NCBI GenBank assembly: GCA_029210045.1
Contig: JARGNX010000012.1
Location: 24,996-88,995, forward strand
DNA: 64,000 nt
Source: Coxiellaceae bacterium
Lineage (GTDB): Bacteria > Pseudomonadota > Gammaproteobacteria > Coxiellales > Coxiellaceae
Reading direction: 5' to 3'
Below the pieces are notes generated by a model. That model worked only from the letters and a program-made list of their open reading frames with translations. It had not been told where the DNA came from and did no database searches. Position numbers and translations under genes: made by a program. Shown here piece after piece: positions 1 through 10,300 of this stretch (the stretch's first letter is position 1; each line of letters opens with the position of its first letter).

Positions 1-461
1 GCAGTAACGACTAATGCATCGATATTTATGCGCTGTGGTTTGTGCTTTAATGCGCGGCCATGCAATAGCAACTGTTGCTGTTGTTGGCGCGGCATGGCCG
101 CCAACCATAGCTTTTGCTCTGCGAATGAGCTCAATGTTACATAATCAAAGATTAGCTGCTCACTGCGTTGGCCGAAACTAATAGCCAGTTGTTCGCAGAC
201 ATAGTCCTCCACTGCTGATTGTGTGGTCTCTTTGGGTGCGGCTACTTGCTGTTGTAGTGTTAATCGGTGATCGATGGTAATCAATAAGTAATAGCGCCAG
301 CGCGGGATGTTTTGTTTTATTTCTGCCCAGTCAATCGAGGTGGCGGCATAGCACTGTTGCCAGCAATGGCGCCACTGCCGTGACTTACAGAGCCAAATGC
401 TGAAATGCCAGTTGTCACCAGAAATGAATATGTGCAAAAAATGTCTTTTTAGTTTTTTCAT
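1..461 (-). CDS. PilM/HofM-like pilus assembly protein (partial, runs off the window)
   Basis: An open frame with no stop runs from an ATG at 461 to the window edge (153 codons, reverse strand). The pattern 'EDYVCEQLAISFG ... IFDYVTL ... LWLAAMPRQ ... INIDALVV' follows the order of the actin-like PilM family: an acidic helix, an 'hDF' strand, an 'hhLAA' strand, then 'hhDhda'. The N-terminal part (SGDNWHFSIWL) would be the first actin-like strand pair. The gene is divergent from mrcA, which is where pilM lies in many gammaproteobacteria (pilMNOPQ beside ponA/mrcA). No clear Shine-Dalgarno sequence precedes the start. The sequence is diverged, closer to HofM-like proteins than to canonical PilM. 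The coding call is firm; the family call rests on pattern plus synteny. Confidence 0.6.
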   Translation of the reverse strand, partial: MKKLKRHFLHIFISGDNWHFSIWLCKSRQWRHCWQQCYAATSIDWAEIKQNIPRWRYYLLITIDHRLTLQQQVAAPKETTQSAVEDYVCEQLAISFGQRSEQLIFDYVTLSSFAEQKLWLAAMPRQQQQQLLLHGRALKHKPQRINIDALVVT

Positions 462-543
462 GGTGAACAGCTTAAAGCAACGCTGGCGCTAAAAAATACG
501 GGAATAATCACGGGGATATTTGTTATAGCCAACCCTTTCCACT

Positions 544-2979
544 ATGATTAGAGGCATGCGTATTTTTAGATATATAGCTGATCACAGCCTTTGGACCATT
601 TTGAGTGTGGTGTTTACTGCAATTATTATTTTAATTGCGGTGTATAGCTATATTGAGCTGGCTTTGCCAAGTGTTGAAAAGCTCAAGGATGTACATATGC
701 AGGTGCCGTTAAAGATCTATGGTAAAAATGGCAAGCTGATTGCGCAGTACGGTGTGAAGCGTCGTATTCCGGTGACTTTAGATGAAATACCAAAACCATT
801 AGTAGAGGCAGTAATTGCCACTGAAGACGCGCGCTTTTACGATCATCCGGGTGTTGATTTTATAAGTTTGGTGCGTGCAGCGAAAGCGGTGGTAAGCAGT
901 GGTCGTAAGGTGCAAGGCGCGAGTACGATTACGATGCAAGTGGCGCGTAACTTTTTTCTCACACGCAAAAAAACGTACTCACGGAAAATTAATGAAATCC
1001 TATTAGCAATTAAAATTGATCGCGAGTTTTCAAAAGATAAAATCCTTGAGTTGTATTTAAATAAAATTTATTTAGGTAATCGTGCTTACGGTGTTGCAGC
1101 GGCTGCGCGTGTTTATTACGGTAGGCGTCTCAATCAATTAACTTTGCCTGAGATGGCGATGATTGCAGGTTTGCCACAAGCGCCATCGACGGATAACCCG
1201 ATCGCTAGCCCAAAAGACGCATTAGAACGACGTAATCATGTATTGGCTCGTATGTTAGATAATAACTATATTGATGAAGCCACTTATAAGCGTGCGATTA
1301 AGGCGCCAATAACCGCGCGTTACCATCGACAAAAAGTGCAGCTATATGCGCCGTTTGTAGCTGAGATGGTACGACTAGCGATGATTGATCATTTTGGTAA
1401 GTCGGTGTATGAGTCGGGCTACTCAGTTTACACAACCCTCGATGCTGATTTGCAAACAGCGTCCAAGCAAGCCTTGGACAGTGGTTTAGAGGCGTATGAT
1501 CGTCGTCATGGCTATCGTAAGCCGGAACACAATTGGGGTGACTATACCGCTGATAGTGCCGATCAATGGCAAGAGCAATTGAATGATATGAAGGTGATTC
1601 ATGGCATGTTGCCTGCGGCAGTGATTGATGTGCAGCCACAGTCGTTTACCGCGTTGCTGGCGGATGGTCAGCAAGTCAATGTGGCTTGGAAGGGCATGAA
1701 GTGGGCGCGTCCTTGGATTGAGAAGCGTCGTTATCCAGGTCAATCACCTAAACAAGCTAGCGATGTTGTAGCGGTGGGCGATGTGATTCGTGTCAGTCAA
1801 GGTAATAAACAGCAATGGCAGCTCGATCAAATTCCAACGGTACAAGGCGCGATCGTATCATTAAGCCCGGTTGATGGTTCCGTGTTGGCACTGTCGGGTG
1901 GTTATGATTATTTGTTAAGTCATTTTAATCGCGTAACGCAAGCTGTGCGTCAGCCTGGTTCGAATTTTAAACCCTTTATTTATTCGGCAGCATTAGCTAA
2001 AGGTTTTACATTGGCCACGATTATTAATGATGCGCCGGTAGTGATTGCTGATACGGGTGAAAATCAGTTATGGCGCCCACGTAATGATACGCAAAAATTT
2101 TATGGTCCAACCAGTGTGCGAACCGGTTTGGTTAAGTCTCGGAACTTAGTATCGATTCGTTTGCTACAAGATACGGGTATTCCATTCACACTGAAATATT
2201 TGCAACGTTTTGGTTTTAATCCGGATAATTTACCGCGTGCACTATCATTAGCGTTGGGCAGTGCGGGTGTGACACCGATGCAAATAGCTTCGGGTTATAC
2301 GGTATTTGCTAATGGTGGTTACCGTGTGCAACCTTATTTTATCGATCATATTAATGATCAAAACGGTGAAGAAGTGTATCGTGCCAATCCAGCAAAAGCT
2401 TGCACGGCTTGTTTGTCTGACCCGCATTTGGCGGCTGATCAAATGCCTCAACCGACGGCTGATTCGGTGATAACACCACAAAATGCTTATTTGATTAATA
2501 CCGCATTGCAGGGTGTTATTAAGCAAGGCACGGGGCGTAAAGCCTTGGCACTCAAGCGTAGTGATTTGGCGGGTAAGACGGGTACCACCAACAAGCAAGT
2601 GGATGCATGGTTTTCGGGGTATAACCATTTAGTTCAAGCGACGGTATGGGTGGGCTTTGATGATAGCGAGGATTCATTGTATGAATATGGCTCGCAGGCA
2701 GCACTACCGATTTGGATGGACTATATGCAGCAAGCATTAAAGGGTATGCCTGAGCAACCGTTACCGCAGCCGGTAGGATTAGTCAGTGTGCGTATTGATC
2801 CAAGAACGGGCTTATTGGCGTCGGCAGCAGATAATAATGCGGTATTTCAATTGTTCCGTCAGCAATATGCACCGACGGAATTCAGCACTGCTGCACCGCA
2901 ACAACCTACGGCATTAGCTCGCTCGAGTAATGCGCCAGTCGCGGCAAATGATAGTGATGATAGTGCGCCGTTATTTTAA
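544..2979 (+). CDS. mrcA: Penicillin-binding protein 1A, bifunctional transglycosylase/transpeptidase
   Basis: Class A PBP that polymerises lipid II and cross-links peptidoglycan at the inner membrane. An N-terminal membrane anchor lies at about residues 16-38. The GT51 domain follows with ATEDARFYDHPG (catalytic Glu near 94) and GASTITMQVARN near 125-136. An OB-like insert occupies the middle. The transpeptidase domain has SXXK as SNFK at Ser473, SXN as SRN, and KTGTT at 678-682. Length (811 aa) is normal for MrcA/PonA. The ATG at 559 is an alternative start; neither start has a good Shine-Dalgarno sequence. It is divergent from a PilM-like gene, the usual gammaproteobacterial arrangement, and ends 13 bp from the convergent stop of the next gene. 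Confidence 0.96.
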   Translation: MIRGMRIFRYIADHSLWTILSVVFTAIIILIAVYSYIELALPSVEKLKDVHMQVPLKIYGKNGKLIAQYGVKRRIPVTLDEIPKPLVEAVIATEDARFYDHPGVDFISLVRAAKAVVSSGRKVQGASTITMQVARNFFLTRKKTYSRKINEILLAIKIDREFSKDKILELYLNKIYLGNRAYGVAAAARVYYGRRLNQLTLPEMAMIAGLPQAPSTDNPIASPKDALERRNHVLARMLDNNYIDEATYKRAIKAPITARYHRQKVQLYAPFVAEMVRLAMIDHFGKSVYESGYSVYTTLDADLQTASKQALDSGLEAYDRRHGYRKPEHNWGDYTADSADQWQEQLNDMKVIHGMLPAAVIDVQPQSFTALLADGQQVNVAWKGMKWARPWIEKRRYPGQSPKQASDVVAVGDVIRVSQGNKQQWQLDQIPTVQGAIVSLSPVDGSVLALSGGYDYLLSHFNRVTQAVRQPGSNFKPFIYSAALAKGFTLATIINDAPVVIADTGENQLWRPRNDTQKFYGPTSVRTGLVKSRNLVSIRLLQDTGIPFTLKYLQRFGFNPDNLPRALSLALGSAGVTPMQIASGYTVFANGGYRVQPYFIDHINDQNGEEVYRANPAKACTACLSDPHLAADQMPQPTADSVITPQNAYLINTALQGVIKQGTGRKALALKRSDLAGKTGTTNKQVDAWFSGYNHLVQATVWVGFDDSEDSLYEYGSQAALPIWMDYMQQALKGMPEQPLPQPVGLVSVRIDPRTGLLASAADNNAVFQLFRQQYAPTEFSTAAPQQPTALARSSNAPVAANDSDDSAPLF

Positions 2980-2992
2980 CTTACCTGTTTAA

Positions 2993-4039
2993 CTACCTTC
3001 GAAACGGAGTCATCAATTGACGCCACAAGCTTTGTTCTTGCTGTATATCGAGCAGGTCAGGTTGGCGGCGTTTAGGAACATGAAACAGTGCGCCAAATCC
3101 TACTGCTGAATAGGGCATCATAGGTGTAGCTTGAAACACCGGTTGCGGTCGAGGATTAAAATCCAATTGTTGTAAATACATTCGGTGCAATGCGGCGTTT
3201 AGCTCTTGCTCAAGTCCAGGTTCACTATAAAGTGAGTCAACAAACTGATGTAAGCCTGCGTGGTCTAATACACGGCAAGCATCATTGATCATGCATCTAT
3301 GTAACTCCGGGGTTCGCGCATGAGTTAGCTGCTGTGTCATATGGTTTAATACATGAATGGCTACGGCTTCTCGGCTGGCTTGACGGATAACGTCGCGCAT
3401 ATGCTCAGGGCGTTGCAATACCTCAGCCGGTTGTGGTTGGCGAAGGTGTTGCGGTGCAGTAGCACGCATGGATTGCATATGCTGGTTAAATTCTTCAGGT
3501 GCTGTTGGGTGTAATGGTGCAGGCGGCATGCCAAAGCCTAATAAAGCAGGTGGTTGCCCGGCTGCCGCTGGCTGTAAAACTGGTCTAGGTAGCAAGCCGG
3601 CTAAATTCCTTAAAAATACATTTTGTTGGCATGCTTGCCTGATGCCATGAACAATCGGTGCTAATGCGGGTGAATTGCCCAGTGTTTGTTTGGCGTAGCT
3701 TACTAAGGCATGTGCTGCTTGGTTCAAGCCGCGACTGAGTGGGCTATTACCCAGGTTGATTCGTATAGGTGAGAAATCAATGCTCGAAGCAGGTAATTCG
3801 GCTGTGTTGCTGGTTTCTTCTGTTTTTTCAAGTGGTTTGACGACTTGCTGTGGTGTAGGCAGTGGGTGATGCTTGCGTTTTTTGTGTTTGCGTTTTTCGT
3901 ACATCGAAGACATTAGGTCTTGTTCGCGTTGCAGCTCAGCAGCATAAAATGTTTGTAATTGCTCTACCCAGTTGATTTTTCTGGCATGATTGAACTGGTG
4001 TAGGTTTTCCCACTCTTCATCGTATTGTGATTTGTTCAT
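2993..4039 (-). CDS. Orphan protein, candidate PmrA-controlled effector
   Basis: 348 residues, no family recognised. Residues 1-45 are helical and charged, followed by a very basic stretch (KRKHKKRKHH near 50-60), a Pro-rich linker (PLPTPQQ), a helical core with several Gln/His-rich segments, and a basic C-terminus (TPFRR). There is no signal peptide or membrane segment, so it looks like a soluble cytosolic or translocated protein. A GAGAG Shine-Dalgarno sequence sits just before the ATG. Upstream, two TTAA half-sites 11 bp apart stand in front of a TATATT -10, as at other orphan genes here. That promoter is the main reason to suspect a secreted effector; no biochemical function can be proposed. 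Confidence 0.75.
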   Translation of the reverse strand: MNKSQYDEEWENLHQFNHARKINWVEQLQTFYAAELQREQDLMSSMYEKRKHKKRKHHPLPTPQQVVKPLEKTEETSNTAELPASSIDFSPIRINLGNSPLSRGLNQAAHALVSYAKQTLGNSPALAPIVHGIRQACQQNVFLRNLAGLLPRPVLQPAAAGQPPALLGFGMPPAPLHPTAPEEFNQHMQSMRATAPQHLRQPQPAEVLQRPEHMRDVIRQASREAVAIHVLNHMTQQLTHARTPELHRCMINDACRVLDHAGLHQFVDSLYSEPGLEQELNAALHRMYLQQLDFNPRPQPVFQATPMMPYSAVGFGALFHVPKRRQPDLLDIQQEQSLWRQLMTPFRR

Positions 4040-4068
4040 GCGTCTCTCTTAAGCTTTCCCACTGGGAT

Positions 4069-4100
4069 AATATACTCGAATCATATTAATGAATTCTTAA
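4069..4100 (-). promoter_or_regulatory. PmrA-box-like promoter of the 2993-4039 gene
   Basis: On the minus strand, TTAA (4100-4097) and TTAA (4089-4086) lie 11 bp start to start, and a TATATT hexamer (4074-4069) begins 15 bp after the start of the second. Known Legionella/Coxiella PmrA boxes are tandem TTAA-type half-sites with the same 11-bp period just upstream of the -10. The match to PmrA is inference from that consensus. Confidence 0.6.
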
Positions 4101-4137
4101 AGTCTTGTCACGGTTGTTGCCGAACAGCGGTAAACCC

Positions 4138-4169
4138 TTAAGAGTTCTTTAATTTCTCGTTGATATGGT
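4138..4169 (+). promoter_or_regulatory. Second, upstream PmrA-box-like site before the giant gene
   Basis: TTAA at 4138-4141 and 4149-4152 (11-bp period), followed by TATGGT at 4164-4169, again 15 bp from the second half-site. It lies about 165 bp upstream of the giant ORF. The -10 is weaker than in the downstream copy, so this may be an auxiliary promoter or chance. Confidence 0.35.
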
Positions 4170-4256
4170 ATAACTTCTGAGTAGGTTAGCCAGCAAGGAT
4201 CGCCAGGCAACAGAAAGAGGTGAGCTTTGTGGGGAATTTAACAACTTTTCATGTGG

Positions 4257-4288
4257 TTAATATCGACTTAAGCTTTCTGCGGTAGAAT
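4257..4288 (+). promoter_or_regulatory. PmrA-box-like promoter of the giant CE-protease-like gene
   Basis: GTTAATATCGACTTAAGC carries TTAA at 4257-4260 and 4268-4271 (11-bp period). TAGAAT at 4283-4288 starts 15 bp after the second TTAA. Spacing is identical to the other boxes in this window, and the ATG follows about 45 bp further on. Confidence 0.6.
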
Positions 4289-4333
4289 AATGGACATAAT
4301 ATAGTATACGAAGAAAAAGGTTAGCGAAGTCGA

Positions 4334-7300
4334 ATGAGAGTAATGACACCCATAGCGATTGAACTGGTACGTGATGGCTTCCACATGTTGGATAAATCAC
4401 CGCGTCGTCTTGTTGAGCCTGCTCGTCAACACACGCCTCGTTTGAATAACCCGGAAGGTTCAGATAAAGCGGCCGCAGCCGCCATCATTCCTCTGTTCAA
4501 TAAATTAATTGCACCACAGCAAGGGGCGGGCCAGGATATTGCTGGATTTGTAGCGTCAAAATATAATGAACCAGTAGACCGCTTTAGAACTTTTTATACA
4601 GCATACAGTCGCGCCATGCTGCATAAATTTGCTGAATGCTGCCAGCGTCAAGCCATGGGTGAAAACGTTGATAATGAAATCACTGATTTAAAGAGGCTCT
4701 ACCAAGCGTTTGTTGAAACCCCTGCGTATACGGCTCGGGGTGCTATTCCAAGCCGGCCTGAACAGCACCGTTACCAAGGTGATGTGTACTTTTCTCCAGC
4801 GGATGTTCCCAACGCCGATGCATTTTATGCTGGTTGTGATGCCCTGTTTAAGCCTCAATTAGACACCGATGCACAACCACTAGCTAATCCAGCAGCCGTG
4901 CCTCCGGTCCCTGCGCCTGAATTCCAACATTTTGTTGTGCCTGCTAAGTCGGCGTCAGCATTGCGTGCAAGACGACAACGCTTGAAAACCCCGTCAGTAT
5001 TTTGGCAATCGCTGAGTGAAAAAGTAAATGATGATTTACGTGGTGTAACTCTTGCGCGGTTAACTGCTATTTTAAATAAATATACTGCCCAGAACTTCCA
5101 GCGCATTTTTAGTCGCCTTACTGTTCATCAGCAAGTTCATCTGGCGGCAGTATTAAATGATCCTAAAAATGTTATCGCTATTCCACAAGCGAGTGGTGAC
5201 CAATTACAATTGAACTGTTTAGAAGCATTGATTTATGCCGCTAAACAAAGCCAACAAGCAGGCGCAGATCAACAACAGATGTGTCGCATTGCAAATATGG
5301 CCTTGAAGCAATTATTGCCTGATGAAACGATAGTGCTGTCTTTACAGCGATCAAAAACACCTGCTGCTGGAGTCAGTAATCCGCCAGCCGCAAATTTACC
5401 GTTATGGCGAAATGCTGCAGTCGTAGATCCAGCAATAGCTGGACATCTGCCGTCGCATGGCATTGCTGATGTGGTGGCTAGAGAAGAAAAAGCGGTAGAT
5501 GAACCAAATGCATTGGCACAACGTGTGGCTGCAAATCCTATTGCGGCTGTTTATGTTGGCACGCCAGCTCAGGTTGGGGCTGGTAGTGAACTGGTTAAAC
5601 AGCTTGATACTGTCGCTATAGGTGGCGATGTGCTCTTAGCGGATAGTGCAGCAGAATTGAAGCTGGGACCGGCTGATGATCAACGTTTAACATATACCCC
5701 TGCTGAATTGGACGCTGCTTTGGTAGTGGATTTTCGGCGTCAGAATAGTCCTGTTCATCATTACCAAGGGGCACCACGAGGAAAGGCTGTTGGTGGTGGT
5801 CTATGTGATGTTAGATGGATACCCGGTACGAGCTTAGTGCCTTCCGATGATGGGCTAGACGTTGGTAAAATAGATCAAGAAAAATTCAACGCTGCTGTAG
5901 CAACTGCCGTTGGTAAAAAAGGTGGATATACGGCTAGTCGTATTATTACCGTGGTGCAGATCAACGAAGAATTTGGAGACCCTCGGTATGTCACCATTGC
6001 GATTGATGTTGTAAATAATAGAGCAGATGCGGTTGTTATTGATCCTTACGGCGAGAAAGCGGGTGATGCAAAAGCGATTAAAGCGGCAATAAAAACAGCA
6101 GTTGAAGCACTTCCTCCGGCAAAGTCTGTCACATTGGTTGAGTATAAAACCTGCAGCGAAGAGCGTGCAGCAGCGTACGAATCAATGGGTGAGGGTGATG
6201 ATGGCGTGTGGGCACTGCGAGTGGCAGAGATGCTTAGTGTGCATAACGAAACTATCACCACAGTGAATCCAGACCTACACCCACCGGTTGATGCGCAGGA
6301 GCGGAATGCAAAAGCAGTGCGCCGTGACCAGTTTGCTAGGATGAAGCGCGTTGTAAATTTGACTGATGAGCAACGCCATAACATGATCACACCGCTACAA
6401 GACGATGGTGTGACTGCGAATCCGGACAGTATGCTTGATGCCAGCGGAAAGCTAACGCAAGACAGTTATCAGGCTTTAGTTCGCCCACTGCGTTATCAAA
6501 CAGCAGTGCTACCTGACCCGACGGCCATTGGTTACCCTGGTTGGGTTGAGACAGAGGATGAGCAAAAAAGTTTTGAAGTGCATTTGTTGCAACACAATAT
6601 TGCTAATTTATATTTCTTATTGGCACAGGGCAAGCAAGTGAATTTGCCAGCCAAAAATGCTGATGGCCATTACCAATTGGAAGGTATGGCAGCTGACAGT
6701 TGGATGCATAAACACCAGGCATTTATTGATTCGCATTTGGATCGTTTTGCCGCTTTAGCGCATGCTTTGCATGGTGCAAATCATGCGGCACAACGTGCTG
6801 CGCTTATGCAGCTGCACGATGACAAAGAGCCAGGTTATTTGGCCTATGTAAGTGCATTTATTGCCGGTGAATCATCTGATGCGATTGGATTAGATCCTGT
6901 GCATTTTGATGCGCAGATGCAAGCGGACGTTAAGGCAGCAAGTGGTGCGGTGGTTGAACACATGCACTACCAGCCACAAACACAACCGACGAATGCAGTA
7001 TTGTGTAGCCGTACTAAAGGTGAACATCTTTTATCGATAGATGAAAGAGCGATGGAAGAAATGCGTTCGCAGCACCATCGACGCAGCATCATACACAAAA
7101 CGCTTAACTTGCAGCAAAGTATAAAGATGACTTACGCCATGCTGTTTAAAGCAGCAGACCGAACAGCTGATGCTGATTATGATCGCTTTGAAACAAAGCT
7201 ACGTGAACTATTGGGTGATGATGGTTTTGATCGCTTGATGTTGAGCGGTGTGAATGCTGGGACAGGTTCACTAGTGATTGGCGCAGCGGAAATTGATGCT

Positions 7301-10300
7301 TGCTTTGCAGAAGCTTATGGCCGTGATAGCACGTCTAAGCAACGTGCATTAGCCATTAAAGCAGCGTTACTGAAGCCTGACAGCGTTGGTCCGTATTATG
7401 GCCACTTGGTGCGTACGATTGGTAATGAATTACAGGTTGATATTAAAGACGAAGCAAAACTAAAATTACCAGCGGATGATGTTGAGTTTGATAGTCTTGA
7501 AGATATGTTTGCAGCACATGGTGGTTCGCCTGATTTGTATGGTGAATTTCCGCAAGCGGTGTTATGTACTCATTTGAAAAATGTTGCTGGCAGGCATAAT
7601 GACTCTCAAGATGACAATGCGAATAAAACTGATGTAGTGTTAGTGAATGAAAATGGTGCTGAGAGTGTTGAGGATAGCTTTGATTCAATGACGCGGCAGA
7701 TACGTGACTATTTGAATGCAACCAATCCTGACCAAGGCCAAAAGTTTTTTCATGTCTACCTAAAAGCAGCAGGCAGTGGCGATGGTCACTTTGTTTGGGT
7801 GGCAGTTAACCACAAACACAAACGTGTTTGGGGTATGGATTCAAAAGCGAATACTAAAGCCTTTGATCCAGATGCGGTGGAAGGTGTTAGTGAAGTCTTT
7901 GCGCAACGTTTGCAGCGTTTACAACACGATTTACAACAACCAGATTTAAAAGATTTAGCCCCTGCCGTAGAAAATGTAACAGTGGTGAATATTTCCCAGT
8001 CTGTTGATGGTTTGGACGGTTTGGCTCCACAAAAAACTCAAGTGACATGTGGTGAATATGTGATTGCTGCCTTAGATGCGGTAATGAAGCATGGCGAGCA
8101 GTGGTGTGCTAATGCCGCGGCTGAGCAAACCGCTGAAGCAAAAGCTACGGCAGTTGCTGAGTCTGTGTCGTTGGGTCCTGTGCCAGAGCCTCATGCAATT
8201 TCAAGTAGTAACATATGTAAAAGCAGGGTTCGAGCGGCATTGGATGGAATGGCGGGTGTAGTAGGGCTTGATGGTGCTGCCGATTTAACTGCCGCTAAGC
8301 AAGCTAACTTAGCGAAGTTAACCACACTTAATCCTAGTAGTTGGTATGCAGGCCCCTCTCGTGGCTTGTTAGGTGGCAAGGCTTACGGAGATCACGAACT
8401 TGAATTGGCTGCTCAGCTATTAACAGATGCTAAACTGAATGTTTCTGCTCTTGATGATATCCCCGCTGATGCGTTAGATGTCCTTGTAAACATTGCTGGG
8501 CAATATACTGCTGGCAATGCTCAAGTAGCACAACAGCTGCGCGAGCTTGCTGAGAGAGAGCAAGGGAATGATGCAGTGCCGCAAGGGTTTGTCGTAGGTC
8601 GCACGCAAGTGGAATCACAGCGTACTAGTTTATTAGCTAAAAACAAGCAAGAAGTAGCTAAGCCTCAATGGCAGGGATTTTTTAGTCGAAGTGCTTGGCA
8701 GGCTGTAAATGTTTGGAATCGATTGCGCCAGAGTTTAACGGGGCCGGGCGCTATTCTTGCAAAAAAAGAGTTGTCCCTAGCGCTGGTGACAGTATGTGCT
8801 GAGGCTGGTATTGACCTATCAAAAGTGACAGATTTGGATCAACTGCCTGACTCAGTAAAGCATACTATGCGCCATGCGGCACATAGCCTTGTTTGTCGTG
8901 TCATCACTGCTGCAGACTTAGCGGAAAAATCAGATCTAGAAAAACAGCAAGTGTTCGTTAATCGTAACCAGGCAGAGTTCAATGATCAAACCGATTTTTG
9001 GTTACATGCTGTTTCTGAAGATCCTGCTGTTGTTATTACAAAGGCTGAATTTGAAAACGTTTGGCTACCAAGATTTAATCAAAGCGCTGTTGATCTAGCT
9101 GCGTTGCGCTCTGATCCTAAGGGTGATGCGCTGTTATCGCACTTCGTTAGTGCGTGCAAGCAATTACAGCGTGTTGGTTTAGATGAAGGCACGCCTTATG
9201 CGCAACGCCAACAACTGCAAGGTAAATTTACTAACTTAGCCGCAGCGTTACATAATTATCAGCATGCCGCGCGCGAGTCGGCGGCTTACAGCGGTGATGA
9301 TGTTGCTGAACAACAGCGTCTGTTGGATGCCATTGATACGAGCCATGCTCAATTTAAGGATGCGAGTGTCAGCTATCGTCAACAAGTACAGCAAACTGTT
9401 GCGGCGCGTAATCGTCATTATGTTACTCAGAATTATCTATTTGATGATGCCCCACAGCCGTTGACAGATTTTCAGGTAGTGATGGTAGCGTTGAGTGAGC
9501 CAGCTGAAAGTACCGATTTATATGTGATGAGGTTATTGAATCATGCCAATAAGCAAGGTATCGATTTAACGGTCATAGATTGGGATGACGCACGAAATGC
9601 GGTTAATTTTGAGGGTTTCCCTGTTGAAATCAAAACGCTTTCTGAAGCGCTTAAGCAAGTTACCCCAGTCCCTGGTCAGGCACCGTCGGCTCACACATGG
9701 CATAGACGTCCCATGAGTTCAGCGCAGTGGGAGCAATACAAAGTTGATTGGCAGCAGCAATTAACTACTGCACATGCAGCAAAAATTAAGCCGACAACAA
9801 CTGATTTTAGTAATGCCGATTTTAAACGGCTTGCTCGAGCAGCAGCAAATGCTTTGCATCAACGACCTGCAGTGGCGGGTGAAGCTGCTGTTCCAACTGT
9901 ATTTATTGGGAATGATAATGATGAGCGTTTAGCTGATATACCTGCCTTGAAACAAGCGAATATTGATAGGTTAAATGCATTAAGTGCGCGATTACCTGTG
10001 ATCTATAGTGGTGCTGCAGGAGCCGCTCGCCGTGAGGTGTTAGCTGACTTTGCCACTGCTATGCGAGTTGACTTAAATCAAGTGCGTGATAGTGGTTTTG
10101 ATACTGGTCATTTTAACTCGGATGAGTTTCTTATTGGTGAAATGCAACAGCTTATGCAGTTGGCTGAGCCTTATATGGTTATAAATGGCGGCTCGGTTGA
10201 TCAGTCGGTATCACCGTCAGTAATAAGCGCAATGCGAGAGCGCATTAATGCATCTATTCGAGGCGATGTTGTCTTAGCTGTGCCTGCAGCAGATTTATTG